From Bubalus kerabau (Eukaryota; Chordata; Mammalia; Artiodactyla; Bovidae), in the NCBI RefSeq assembly GCF_029407905.1, contig NC_073624.1:116684001-116748000 (forward strand): 64,000 nt of DNA, written 5' to 3'. Made by a program: the position numbers and the translations under genes. Position 1 is the stretch's first letter. Every line of letters starts with the position of its first letter. Positions 11,801 to 22,096 of the stretch are shown in pieces. The notes beneath the pieces are model-generated. The model was not told the DNA's origin. It worked only from the letters and a program-made list of their open reading frames with translations, and ran no database searches.

Positions 11801-13594
11801 TTTATTTTTTAAGTTGTCAAATTTAGATCATGGCACTGAGCTGGGTGACTCATGTAGCTGTTGTCCTTGTTTTAATCAGTTGCCAAACGGAAGTACTTTT
11901 TCCTTTTTTTAGACATTAGTGGATACAGTGGTGGATATTAAGTAAATGCTACTTTCAGATGTCAGCTTCATTCAAACGTCATCTTTTTTTTCCCTTTTTT
12001 AGTATGATGAAGAAGGTGAAGAAGCGGATGAGGTAATGTTTACCAAATGAGCAAATAATTCTCTGTTTAACACATTGAGAAGCAATTGAGTGACTTATGT
12101 ATTCCATTGGTATATTCATTATTCCATGATATGGGATAAAAACGTTTTTTTGGAAAAACGTGGTTTTAGAATTCTACATCCAAGTAATGTATGTATGAGG
12201 TTTCAATAAATAAACTGCAAAACTCAGAACACTTTTTTTATTTCAAATAATTCTGTTCTGCTGCAGGGTTATCAGCTCTTTGAAGAAGTCAAAAGCTGCA
12301 GTAAACTTTTTCAACGTTGGCTGCAGTAAATCTTTTCAATAAAACCTGTCTGGATGTCTCAAGTTGTGTTGGGAAATTTTTCATATTAGAAGCTTTCAAA
12401 TTAAATTGCATTGTCACCAAACTCTGTAATCATGAAAAATCTGTTGACTTATAGAGTAACTTGTATTAAATTCTCCCTACATTATGAGCCATTTCTTCCT
12501 ACTGTGTACCTACTTCATGGATGCATTTTGAACTTTAATATAGGAAGGGGAAGAAGAAGGAGATGAGGAAAATGATCCAGACTATGACCCAAAGGTGAGC
12601 AAAATTAGTCCTATTTTCTGTTAAATTTAAGGCAGGCTAAATATGAGTTGATGTTTCTGAATATAAAGTTTATTTTTGCCCATTAAAGTCTTTAATAAAT
12701 CCTCACTGGCATTTCAACAGTACATGCAATTTCAGTGTACCTTTCCTAAGAAACTTTTATTTTTGGTTCTGACCTTACAGTTTTCATAGTTTCAGCCTAA
12801 ATACCCCTAGGATTCTATTTTAATGGTGCCTTATCTTGGGCATTTTTAAACATTCAAAATTACTTATTCTGGTGTTGTTTAGGATGTTTTCTCTTCTAAG
12901 GAAAGCTTGTAAACAGTTTTTAAATCATCTGAATGCAGGAGTGCACAGCAACAGGAGAGCAGTGCTCTTAGGTTCTCCCAGTCACCTCTTCTCCATACCC
13001 TAGTCTAGTCTTCCTGTTCCTAGGAAGGTGTCATATCAGGGTTAGGAAAGGACTTTATCCCCTACAAAATGCTGGGTGTTATCAGGATTCACTTGAAACT
13101 TCCAGGTTCTCTTTAATGCATTTATTCATTTGCTTATGCTGTAAAATACCCAGAAGATGCTTTAACCTAGTCATCAGGTAAGAGAGGGTAGTTAAAAAAT
13201 CAAATATTCTGTCATGTCTGAATTGGTCTTAACAGCTAAATATGAATGAAATTAGTATTTTTGAAAGGCAGAAACAATTGGTAATATGACTTAAGATAAT
13301 TTGTTTGGTTATTTTAAGATTATATTTTAATATGTTTCACTTTATGGCATTCATTCTACAGTGTAAAATGACTTTGTTTTAGCGTTTTTGTGACTGTAAT
13401 ATTTGAGTAATTGGCTATAATTACTATATCATTTTTTAAAAATTTGGCAAAAATTTTGACAGAACAGTGAGATAATGTGATAATTAAAATAATTATTATT
13501 GAAAAATTAACTGAAGCAGATAGAAAAAGATAGATTGATTGTTGTTTTCCTTTAACAGAAGGATCAAAACCCAGCAGAGTGCAAGCAGCAGTGA
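5717..13594 (+). CDS. NAP1L1: NAP1L1, nucleosome assembly protein 1-like 1 (3' eleven coding exons; 5' part outside window)
   Basis: NAP1L1 is a histone chaperone that binds H2A-H2B (and H3-H4), shuttles between cytoplasm and nucleus, and deposits or removes histones during chromatin assembly. The visible exons join in phase to give residues 69/70-391 of a 391-residue protein, equal to the usual mammalian length. Joined coding segments: 5717-5858, 6092-6172, 6856-6984, 8126-8197, 9000-9139, 9581-9726, 9821-9840, 11124-11246, 12003-12032, 12544-12594, 13559-13594. The NAP fold spans the first nine of them. A basic stretch, KKKQKHKGRG, near residues 275-284 is the known nuclear-localisation hairpin. 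From about residue 348 the chain is an acidic Asp/Glu tail, the family's histone-binding and polyglutamylation region. It ends in CKQQ, recorded as a farnesylation motif in this protein. Start codon and residues 1-68 are upstream of base 1. All borders are GT/AG and there is no frameshift. Related genes such as NAP1L4 are excluded by near-complete identity to my recollection of human NAP1L1; one remembered difference is Ser for Ala at residue 316. Confidence 0.97.
6092..6172 (+). CDS. NAP1L1: NAP1L1 coding exon, residues 117-143
   Basis: Exactly 27 codons, RFEIINAIYEPTEEE to DEEDEIS. It follows a poly-T tract and the acceptor tttcag, and ends at a weak donor, gttggt. The phase is 0 on both sides. 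Confidence 0.96.
6856..6984 (+). CDS. NAP1L1: NAP1L1 coding exon, residues 144-186
   Basis: Forty-three codons from EELKEKAKIEDEKK to VDLLSDMVQ, including the charged accessory segment and the FWLTVFKN motif typical of NAP proteins. The acceptor is attaag, an unusually poor pyrimidine tract; the donor is gtaatt. Confidence 0.96.
7115..7214 (-). repeat. CHR-type SINE in NAP1L1 intron
   Basis: cttagttccctgatgaggga, then ctaaccactggactgcaagg and gaattccc, a reverse-oriented tRNA-Glu-like SINE head. Confidence 0.85.
7491..7514 (+). repeat. (TG)12 microsatellite at the end of a SINE
   Basis: Twelve uninterrupted TG units, directly followed by the reverse-oriented Bov-tA element at 7519. Confidence 0.95.
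7519..7697 (-). repeat. Bov-tA SINE
   Basis: Reverse orientation: gagtctttgggaccccatag, then ccatggaattttccaggcaa and gcaagttctttacttacc. It lies in the intron between exons 6856-6984 and 8126-8197. Confidence 0.9.
8126..8197 (+). CDS. NAP1L1: NAP1L1 coding exon, residues 187-210
   Basis: Twenty-four codons, EHDEPILKHLKDIKVKF to AGQPM. It follows a run of about 19 T and the acceptor taaag; the donor is gtaaaa. Phase 0 on both sides. Confidence 0.96.
9000..9139 (+). CDS. NAP1L1: NAP1L1 coding exon, residues 211-257 (split Gly)
   Basis: Encodes SFVLEFHFEPNEYF to GPEIMGCT plus two bases of Gly257. This is the beta-sheet core of the NAP fold, with the family motif FHFEPNEYF. The acceptor is tttaag and the donor gtgagt. 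Confidence 0.97.
9581..9726 (+). CDS. NAP1L1: NAP1L1 coding exon, residues 257/258-306 (split)
   Basis: Begins after ggaag, completes Gly257, and encodes CQIDWKKGKNVTLK to SFFNFFAPPE with the first base of Val306. It carries the basic nuclear-localisation hairpin KKKQKHKGRG. The donor is gtaaat. It is 146 bp. Confidence 0.97.
9821..9840 (+). CDS. NAP1L1: NAP1L1 20-nt micro-exon, residues 306-312
   Basis: Only 20 bases, between the acceptor ttgcag and the donor gtaagc. It completes Val306 and encodes PESGDL. Its length is not a multiple of three, so its inclusion is needed to keep the downstream frame. The intron before it is only 94 bp (9727-9820). Confidence 0.95.
11124..11246 (+). CDS. NAP1L1: NAP1L1 coding exon, residues 313-353
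   Basis: Forty-one codons from DDDSEAILAADFEIG to GEAIEDDDDD. It covers the last helix of the NAP domain (FLRERIIPRSVLYFTGEA) and the start of the acidic tail. The acceptor is taacag and the donor gtgagt. The serine in DDDSEA is alanine in my recollection of the human protein. Confidence 0.97.
12003..12032 (+). CDS. NAP1L1: NAP1L1 30-nt exon, residues 354-363
   Basis: Ten acidic codons, YDEEGEEADE, after a pyrimidine-rich acceptor and before gtaatg. Phase is 0 on both sides, so it could be skipped without a frameshift. Reading through the donor adds VMFTK and a stop at 12048-12050. Confidence 0.95.
12544..12594 (+). CDS. NAP1L1: NAP1L1 coding exon, residues 364-380
   Basis: Seventeen codons, EGEEEGDEENDPDYDPK, continuing the acidic tail that contacts histones and is modified by glutamylation in the family. 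The acceptor is tatag with a poor pyrimidine tract; the donor is gtgagc. Confidence 0.96.
13559..13594 (+). CDS. NAP1L1: NAP1L1 terminal coding exon, residues 381-391 and stop
   Basis: Follows the acceptor tttaacag and encodes KDQNPAECKQQ then TGA at 13592-13594. The last four residues form the CKQQ prenylation box. The exon continues into the 3' untranslated region. Confidence 0.97.
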   Translation, partial: KDQNPAECKQQ

Positions 13595-14421
13595 AGCAGG
13601 ATGTATGAGGCCTGAGGATAACCTGCACTGTAATAGCCCAAACACAGCTATTATTTACTTACAGCCTTATGTTTTTGTATTTTCTTGGTAGACTCAGAAG
13701 TTTTTTTTAAAGGAAAGGAACTGATATTTTAAAGACCAAATTTGTTCTAATTAGCATTTTAACTAGTTTTTCTGCCAGCAGCATCAAGTGCACAGAATCT
13801 CTCACGCATGTTCGTCCGTTGCTATATAGTTTGGTTCTTCTTGGAGTATTTTTATCATGTAACTGTTAGATTAAAGCTATGAAAATGAACAGAACTGTGA
13901 AATGAACCAGATTTTTTTGTCTTGCTAAGTTTTTTCCTGAAGAACCAAAGTATTTTTTCAGCTGGTTGAATGGGTTTAAGTTTGCTTGCAAGAGCTGTGC
14001 CTTTCATTACTTTGTTACAGAAATACAATGACTTGCATTAAGACAATTCATCATTCAAAAAGCAAAACTTGTCAAGACAAGTATATGGTTAAGAATTTCC
14101 AGTAAGACTACACCTGATAATTTAGATTAACAGGTTTTTGTATGTCAGGTGACACTATTTACTATAAGAAAAGCTTATTAACTAATAGTATGGTTATTGG
14201 TTATCTTAGGGAGGTGAATAAAACCTAGTATTTTCAGAAGTTATGCCTCATTATTTTTATTTTAATTGTACTTTTAAAATTTAACCTCCATTAATTAAGC
14301 ATCTTTTCTTTGTGGTAGGATCTACCTTCTGCTTCCATGGAAAGGATGAATTTACATCATTTGACAAGCCTATTTCAAGTTTTTTGTTGTTTGTTTGCTC
14401 ATTTTTGTTTTTGCATCCTAT

Positions 14422-14427
14422 AATAAA
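14422..14427 (+). terminator. Candidate NAP1L1 polyadenylation signal (proximal)
   Basis: Canonical AATAAA about 830 bases after the stop. Another hexamer lies at 14217-14222. Use is inferred. Confidence 0.45.
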
Positions 14428-15770
14428 AATGTCGTATAATTTTAGTTCTCAAAAGATAATGTCTTAATTTTGTACTAATTCAGGTAGAAGCAGAGGCCTA
14501 GCTTAAATTATGTACCCAGTTTACCATATTACTGAAGAAAAGGGTGCCAAATTTGGAAGAGGTACTACTACATCTACTAATAAGAAAGTATTAAAAAAAA
14601 AAAAAAGACAAAAAATTCTTAAATGATTTAATGGTTTTCATAGAAAAAGTGAAAGGTTAAATTTCATTTCCTTTGGTCATAACTAGACTGAAGGCCCCAA
14701 GCCTCTACAGTTAATTCCAATTCTTAGTGCTTAAAGTGTGTCATTTACTTACCCTTGCCTTTTGTTTTACTGTGTATTAAAATGGGTAGTACTGTTGACT
14801 TAACTACCTCACAGATGTGTTAAGGCATATTAAGTTAAAAGTTTTATGAAATATTTCTCAGTTGCATTAAAAGCTCAAAACTTTGGACCTGTTGTACCAT
14901 AAGTATGTGATATTCAGCATCTTAATTATACCAAGTCTTGACATGAACAGTTAACTGGTAAACCAAGTAAGAACCTTTATTCTGGACCCAGTCAGGCAAC
15001 ACTTGCAGATCTTTGTGTGGCTCCTGTGTCAACAGAAGTAGGTAATGAGCAGCTGTTTCAAGGGGTCCTGGGATTTTTTTCCAGCTACTTTAATTTTTGA
15101 CTATATTGTAGTTAATACTATAGATGTCATGGGACTAAAGTGGAAATAAGACCATTGTTAGAGGGGGGAAATGCCATTAAATTAGGGACTGTAGAGCCAC
15201 ATTTAAAATACCTCAGGCTAAATACTGTTACTTTTGGGGATGAATATTAAAGGTTTGATAGAGTGGACTAATTGGGTTGTAATTATAGGAAAGCCTAGAA
15301 TTCCTGGTTTTAATAAAATTACATTGGGCTCATTTTTAGAGGTGATAAAGCATCTGTTTTAAAATTTTAGTATTAAGGTCTTAGAATATAAACACATTTT
15401 GTTATTTGTATAGTACTATCCATTCCTCCTGAACTTTTAATTAACTACTGGAAATCCTTAACCAATTGCAGTAGTTTATAAAAAAAATGCCATGAGAACA
15501 CCTTCTGTTTGTCCTCTTTATTTTCAAAATGATTTTGCTTGTTTTAATTAGACATTCTGCACTGATTTTTTTTTTTTTTTGTAATCATAGCTCATCTGAA
15601 CACAGCATTTTCTGAACTAAAAAATTTTAATCTGAAGATAGAATCCCATTTTTAATGAACTTAAAAGTAGCAGCAAAACCATTCCTTTAGGAAATAGCTG
15701 TTGCCAAAGTGAAGAGATAGATAACTATTTCTTGTTATAGCAGGGGGAAATATGGTCTGCAGAGGAGTTG

Positions 15771-15796
15771 TTTTTTTTTTTTTTTTTTTTTTTTTT
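15771..15796 (+). repeat. Poly-T tract (26 T) in the NAP1L1 3' region
   Basis: Uninterrupted T run; equally an antisense A-tail of an unrecognised old insertion. Nothing recognisable flanks it. Confidence 0.8.
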
Positions 15797-16722
15797 AATA
15801 AAGTTGGAGTTTCAAGGGATATCAGTGTTCATCAGTGCCATTTCTCCAGTTTCAAAATGGTTTTATTCCATTTTAGAAATTTGACATGTAATTTGAAATC
15901 CTTAATAAAATTTGCATTTAATTTTATAAAATGTACTGGTGATATTTTGGGTCGTTTTTGAAAAAGAATGAGTATATATACTTCTTTTTTTAAGAAGAGT
16001 GGAGATATTTTGAATAGGCTATTCTGTGCTTAGGCCATGATGGCCTGTAAAATTTGTAATTTTAAGAGCAACTTCCTAAGCCCTGCTAAGTGAAGTTTGT
16101 TACTGGAAGACTAGAAAGGAAGGAATTTCATGTTCTGCAGATTATGCTCTCAGTTACTACAGATGTTTTTGAGGCCCTTTGAATTCTATCTTTACATTTT
16201 CAGTTTATAGTTTTCTCTAGTCCAGGCTGTGACCAAAAAGTTCTCTCATTTCTTTCTAGAAATGGTAAAATCCCATACGAATACCTCCAAAGTAATACAC
16301 GTAAGATTTTTTTTCTATCTTTATGGTTACTCAAATATGGTAATAAGCAGAGAACAACAGTTCCATAAATTGATTAGCTTTTGGTTTAACACGGCTCTCT
16401 GAAAGTTACCTAGTTCACTGAAGCTGTATTAATATTTACGTGACATAAAAATGTCTTAGTGTGAAATTGGCTTACATAGCAGTACTTTAAAAAATGGGAT
16501 TCTACCTCATTCCTTTATAACACATTTAATAGCGACACATAAACCTTAAAAGGACACATTAGACTTGATAGAAATATTTTAATAATTCTGTGAACAGGTT
16601 AATGGTATTGATGGGTAGATGATGAGGTCTTTAACTGAATTAGCTGTTTATATTACTGCTGCTTGTAAAACAGTATGGATTTGTGGGTTATCTTGAGTTG
16701 TAGGCCATTCCCATCATTGAAT

Positions 16723-16728
16723 AATAAA
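16723..16728 (+). terminator. Candidate NAP1L1 polyadenylation signal (distal)
   Basis: Canonical AATAAA followed within 20 bases by the T/GT-rich stretch attgtttgtg. It would give a 3' untranslated region of about 3.1 kb. Confidence 0.4.
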
Positions 16729-17562
16729 ACTTTTGAATTATTGTTTGTGAAACCTCATCATACCATGCAGAAATACTAAAACTATTCAGATATTCTTTGA
16801 ATGCTTGGTTTTAGGGCTTGGTTTAGAATATGAGTCCTATTTTTAATGAGTTAGTCTTATAAAAATTTTAGCCTTTATATTTTTGACTAAGTCAAGCCAA
16901 ATGTTGTTTTAAATGTACAGAATTAATGGATAGCATAGAACAAGCATACATTCTTTATAGGAACCTTAGGAAAAAGAAATCACATGCTAATGTAGTTTTT
17001 AATCTTCTGCACTGTATATATAATTGTGAACTGGATTTTGTTTTGAAAATACATGTTTATAATTTAGGTAGTTTGCTACTTAAAGCACTAAGTCTCTAAT
17101 AGCTGAAAAGTAAATGATAATGGTGAAATTAACATAGATATATATATATATAAATATAGTGGTGATTTTGTATACTAGTTTAAAAATACAGATGCTAAAA
17201 ATTTAACTTGCAGGAAAAGCCAAGTTCTTGGACTAATTAAGGTTTGCTTACTGCAGAGAAATGGGAACATCTTTGTTGGGATGTGGAATTACTTTTAAGG
17301 ATAAATGTTTGTTAGAAAAATTGATGTATTCAGTTAATTATATTTTCAAAAATACAATATAAGCTGTATCTTTTGTTTCTTCAATTTGACATTATAATAC
17401 TGTACTTTGTTTCTCAGCTTTTTAAAAATTTGAGGTATTGACTAGTTTTCTTAAGTGCGAAATAAATGAGAAATGGAGCTTAACAACTTAGCAACAATAA
17501 ATTGCCAGCAGGAAATAAGTTGGTAATAATATTGCTTAATTTTCATATCGAAAAATGAGAGT

Positions 17563-17868
17563 TTATAGCTTTTTTATTACTTTGAAACTCAGCACCTCTA
17601 GCGTCCCACCTGCCTGGCCTTGAGCAGGTGCGTTAGCCTTGAGCGCTGCTTTCTCTGCACTTTGCGGGGTTGCCGCCACCTCTGCCTCTTGCATCCTGTG
17701 AACTGTCTGCTGCTCACGGGTCATACCCAGCGGTGGGCTTGTGGAAGGTCCACTGCTGCTTTTGTTCCATTTCTGCCACCTTGGTTCTTCAGAAAGGCTG
17801 TTTTTAAATTTAAAAAGCAAGTAACTGGGTATAAGTGTTGAAAAATGCCAGAAGTGGACAGATCTCAT
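17563..17868 (-). other. Unassigned 101-codon open reading frame in a GC-rich patch
   Basis: On the minus strand a 101-codon frame runs across 17590-17775, which is clearly more GC-rich than the surrounding AT-rich sequence. The middle reads as plausible protein (SEEPRWQKWNKSSSG, then MTREQQTVHRMQEAEVAA) with low-complexity Ala/Gln after it. I do not recognise it. It could be a fragment of a processed pseudogene (a short AATAAA-like sequence and A-rich run lie near its 3' side), a chance frame, or a conserved non-coding element. No splice sites or Kozak context support a gene. Confidence 0.25.
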
Positions 17869-17869
17869 A

Positions 17870-18400
17870 TCAAGAATTAGTGGTATTAATACTCATGTTT
17901 TTTTAATTAACTTCAGGTAATTGTGGTTTAGGAACTTACGGAGTGGTCGTGTCTGCTAAAATACTCAAATCTTGTGCTTTTAGCTGGGAGTACAAATTTG
18001 TGTAGCAAGGGGTGGAGGATAGAGCAGCTGAAGGTGAGCATGGACCCATGAAGTTCTTGAAGTAGGACTGCCCACAGCAGCTGAAAGGCAGTAAGTGTGA
18101 GAGACTTAAGGGGACCAAGCCATGGGAGGCTCCAAGTGAGGATGAGGATGACGTCAAGACATGCTGTCAGCTGTGTATAAAGAACATTGGGACTGGCTAG
18201 AGGCTAGGACTAAAGTTAGGGTTGTGTGTCAAAGTAAAGGAAGAATAGATTCAAGGCTATCTGCAATAGATCTGCTTAAATTTCCAGGTTGCTTTTTGTG
18301 GGGGAGCCCTTATCAATATTGCAACTTTTCTCTTAACTCTAAAATTATAATCTTTAAAAGAATTCCTACGTAATCTTTGACACAAAATCACCATTTATTG
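17870..18400. other. Spacer downstream of NAP1L1, nothing recognised
   Basis: Unique-looking sequence. A perfect cAMP-response palindrome TGACGTCA occurs at 18149-18156 without promoter context. No gene or repeat could be supported. Confidence 0.5.
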
Positions 18401-18403
18401 ACT

Positions 18404-18676
18404 TGCTGCTGCTAAGTCGCTTCAGTCGTGTCCGACTCTGTGCGACCCCATAGATGGCAGCCCACTAGGCTCCTCTGTCCCTGGGATTCTCCAGGCAAGA
18501 ACACTGGAGTGGGTTGCCATTTCCTTCTCCAATGCATGAAAGTGAAAAGTGAAAGTGAAGTTGCTCAGTCGTGCCCGACTTTTAGCGACCCCATGGTCTG
18601 GAGCCTACCAGGCTCCTCCGTCCATGGGATTTTCCAGGCAAGAGTACTGGAGTGGGGTGCCATTGCCTTCTCCGAC
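18404..18676 (-). repeat. BOV-A2 SINE (dimeric)
   Basis: Reverse orientation, two Bov-A monomers joined by the linker atgcatgaaagtgaaaagtg. It begins with gctgctgctaagtcgcttca and ends with gccattgccttctcc. Confidence 0.93.
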
Positions 18677-18977
18677 ATAGTTCTAAATTTATGCATATAT
18701 CTTTTTCCTAAGCTATTTGGCAATATTGTAGACATTGTGCCCCTTTATCCTCTAAACACCGTATTCTTTCAGTAGGATGACATTCTTAGAAATCACAGTA
18801 CAATTAATTAAAATCAGAAAATTTTACAACATACAATTCATTTTGATTCTTAAATCAGATTCAATCAATGGTATCCTGTTAAAGCTGATTCCTGTGTGCT
18901 TTCTGTGTGTCCATCATTTGCACACTTGCATACTTTATAGCTCAAAAAGATTTTCTGCACTTCAATCTCAAAATTCA

Positions 18978-19178
18978 TTTGCTAAGTCATGTCTGACCCC
19001 GTGGATTGTAGCCCGCCAGACTTCTCTGTCCAAGGGGTTCTCCAGGCAAGGCTGCCTGAGTGGGTTGCCATTTCCACTGCCCAGGGGATCTTCCTGGGTC
19101 AGGGATTGGAACCCATGTTTCTTGCATCACCTGTGTTGTAAGCAAATTCTTTACCACTGAGCCACCAGGGAAGCCCTT
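18978..19178 (-). repeat. Bov-tA SINE
   Basis: gctaagtcatgtctgacccc at one end and accactgagccaccagggaa at the other; full length, reverse orientation. Confidence 0.9.
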
Positions 19179-19179
19179 T

Positions 19180-21010
19180 CTGGGTTCAGCATGGGCTTTT
19201 TTTGGTCCCGCCTCTGAAACGGGCTATTTCCCCAAGGATCCCTGATTCCCTTCAGTGGGAGTTATACTTGGAAACCAAGTCTAGATGGTGAGTTTGCTTG
19301 TTCCTGGGATGTTCTTTTTTGTAAGTCCTTTCAGGTGAGTCTTAGGAAATATAGTAAAACCTTAGTACACCACAGAAAACCTCCAAGTTAATCCAACATA
19401 TTAGGATTTTATTCTAGGCTTACTCCAGTACATAATTTTAATCACCTTCAAACAGGTAGGGTTGGTAATAACTGATCCAGCTGGGAATTATAGATGGGGT
19501 TGCTCCATAGGAATAAGAAACCATGAATAAAAGTGGAAACACTCAGACTAAAACCTTGCAGCCCTAAACAAGTACCGTAACATCTTTCTAATGAGTGTGG
19601 GAATAAAATAGTTGGCACATTGGGTAGTAGAATGGTTAAATACAAGTTTGGAGTTCATTTACCACTTGTCCTTTCAGCTTTGTTGTCGTGATGTCTTGTG
19701 AAGGGTTGTGGGCACTGAGAGAACACGGTCGTTGAAGTAGTTCAAAGTACATGGAATGTGATTTGCATATGTTTTAATACATAATGAGCAACTAGTAACC
19801 CTGTCTCCTAAACATAAGAAAACCTAAATTTGGATTATCTTGTATCCGATAGTTGATTCTGACCGTTTTCGGAATTAGTTGGTTATTTTTTCTGTTTTGA
19901 TGTTTGGTTGGGTCTAAAGGCAAAATGGCTCTTGGCTAAGAGGTGGCCCTCCTTGGTGTACAAAAGAACCCTGAGACTAAGACTGGATAATATAAATCTG
20001 TCCCCATTTTGAGGGATTTTTATGTTATATAAAGGTAAAAATAGAAAAAATAATGTTACCCTTATGTAAAGTCAGTTTTTAAAATTAATATTTTTAAAAT
20101 GCTGATTTATTGTCCTTTGTTAAATCCAGAAGTCATATAGAGTAAAATTAAATGAAGTTCGGTCCAAAACTTCCAAGCTGTCATGACTCAGCCCATCTGA
20201 CTCCATCCCTAACATTTATTTCCCTCGATTCCTGGACGTGGTGGGTGGACAATGAGACGGGTGTCTGTCTTCTGTCCAGATGTGGTTTTAAACTTGGATC
20301 AGGCTTGTTTTTGCTGTTCACTTGGTTTGGTGAGTGGACCCAAAATCTTTAGGACAACTTGAATGTCAACAACCTGTCCTGTGTAACTTGTATTTGTGTT
20401 CTGTTTCAGTTATGCTTGGCTGCCTTTTCTTTGACTTCTACTGAGTCTTGTGTGCATTTATCTCATTAGCTCAACAGTCTCTTTTTGCATTGAATTAACA
20501 TGTACTTCATTTGGTTTCTTAGTTCTTACCTGGTTTTAACAGTTCAAGAAGTACTACTATAGGAATGCTTGTTCACTACTGGATTCCCTAGCTTCTGGTC
20601 TGGGGCCAGGAGGATGATAGGTGTACAGGAAATTTTTGTACAACAAATGCATCAAACAACTAGGGTTTATCTGGTCGCCTCCCAGTTTACCACCTATAAC
20701 ACTGAATGGGGCCGTGTAGTAGATGAAGTGATTGATTCTCAGTTCAGTCACTTCAGTCAACCAAGATGCTCTAAGAGCCTTTGTAGTTGCCACGTTTCTG
20801 CATACTGACTACATACTGACTTGTTTTGAGAAAACGAGGAAAACCACAAAACTAGACTGCGTATATTCTGTTGTCTCTGTGGGAATGTGGAGAGTTGAAT
20901 CAATGATTGTTGCAGTTACCTAGTATTATAGTACATAACAGAACCAGTCTTCAACAAGATTTATTTTCGCTGACTGCACTTGAGTAGTTCATTTTCTCTC
21001 TACAGAGCAT
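19180..21010. other. Intergenic sequence without a supported feature
   Basis: Old unique-looking sequence. Short open frames here have no domain, splice or codon support. Confidence 0.5.
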
Positions 21011-21011
21011 C

Positions 21012-21165
21012 ATCAGGGTAATCTTTGCAACCCCATGGACTGTAGCCTGCCAGGCACCTCTGTCTATGGGGATTCTTCAGGCAGGAATACTTGAGTGGGT
21101 AGCCATGCCCTCCTCCAGGGGATCTTCCCAACCCAGGGATCGAATCCAGATCTTTGAAGGCTGGG
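21012..21165 (-). repeat. Partial Bov-tA SINE, left arm of an inverted pair
   Basis: Reverse-oriented Bov-tA body (tgcaaccccatggactgtag through gggatcgaatccagatct). Bases 21017-21153 are the inverted copy of 21634-21770, with four mismatches and no gap by hand alignment. Confidence 0.88.
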
Positions 21166-21589
21166 CACTAGGCTCAGGTAGTCAGTGCTGGATGGGACTT
21201 CAGCTGGGATGTGGCCAGAACTCTGCCTAGACGGCTCCATAGCATGATGGCTGGGTTTTAAGAATTAGTTTTATCATTTCTAAGTCATCTCTTCTGTTGA
21301 CTGTTGGTTACAGTCAAACCCACCAACGTTTAATGGGAGAGGTCTCAACATCTTGCTGGAGAAATGATAAAGTTTGGGGAAGGTGAGAGGAACTGGAATC
21401 TTGTAGTGACCATAATTTGTCTTTAGAAAATACAGTTGGCTTTAACAGTATTGATAAGAGCTGCAAAAGTTTCCCAAATACGTTAAAACATGAAGAAAGG
21501 TTAAGTTATATATTGTATGCCTATCTATGGAGAGAGAATGTTTTACGTTACCATACTGCTTTATTTGGACAATCAAGATTATGAAGGTC

Positions 21590-21772
21590 AGACGTGGTGG
21601 CTCAGACAGTAAAGAATCCCCCTGCAATGTGGGAGATCTGGGTTTGATCCCTGGGTTGGGAAGATCGCCTGGAGGAGGGCATGGCTACCCACTCAAGTAT
21701 TCCTGCCTGAAGAATCCCCATGGACAGAGGTGCCTGGCAGGCTACAGTCCATGGGGTTGCAAAGATTACCAA
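21590..21772 (+). repeat. Bov-tA SINE, right arm of an inverted pair
   Basis: Sense Bov-tA from tggtggctcagacagtaaag to ccatggggttgcaaagatta. It shares private variants (tcaggcaggaatacttgag on the complement) with the copy at 21017-21153. Confidence 0.9.
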
Positions 21773-22096
21773 ATGTACACATAATTAGATCATTCTGGAC
21801 CATGATAATGTCAAGCTTGATTGGTAAAAGAACCTTAAATTCTAAGTATAACTGACCATAAAATTCAGTCACCAAGTCCTGTCTGACTCTCTGATGCCAT
21901 GAACTGCAGCACTCCAGGCTTCCCTGTCCTGACATTTTTTAGCATAATCTATGTCGTCATTTCAAAAGTCCACTTTTGAAAGCACCCATCTTGTTGAAAA
22001 CTGTTTGCCACTGCTAACAAGAGGAAGCAAAAATTCTATGGAAAGAATCGTAATCTAATAACGGGAACAAAAAGTTAGACATCATTTCTCTATTGA

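Larger units (their letters stand above)
8198..13558 (+). other. NAP1L1 introns without recognisable transposons
   Basis: Introns 8198-8999, 9140-9580, 9841-11123, 11247-12002, 12033-12543 and 12595-13558 are AT-rich and contain homopolymer T runs but no SINE, BovB or L1 that I can recognise. The intron at 12033-12543 holds overlapping AATAAA hexamers near 12205-12214, another at 12338-12343, and an imperfect 19-bp direct repeat (12296-12314 and 12321-12339, two mismatches). Confidence 0.6.
13595..17466 (+). other. NAP1L1: NAP1L1 3' untranslated region (extent uncertain)
   Basis: AT-rich sequence after the stop with no recognisable young transposon up to about 18.4 kb, as expected for transcribed conserved untranslated sequence. 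Candidate AATAAA hexamers are at 14217-14222, 14422-14427, 16723-16728 and 17461-17466. The 14422 and 16723 sites have GT-rich sequence downstream. Which are used cannot be decided here; the minimal untranslated region would end near 14.45 kb and the maximal near 17.5 kb. Confidence 0.6.

Noticed and set aside
18149..18156. Perfect cAMP-response element TGACGTCA as a regulatory site
   Set aside because: A single 8-mer with no neighbouring promoter features, expected by chance about once per window of this size on either strand.
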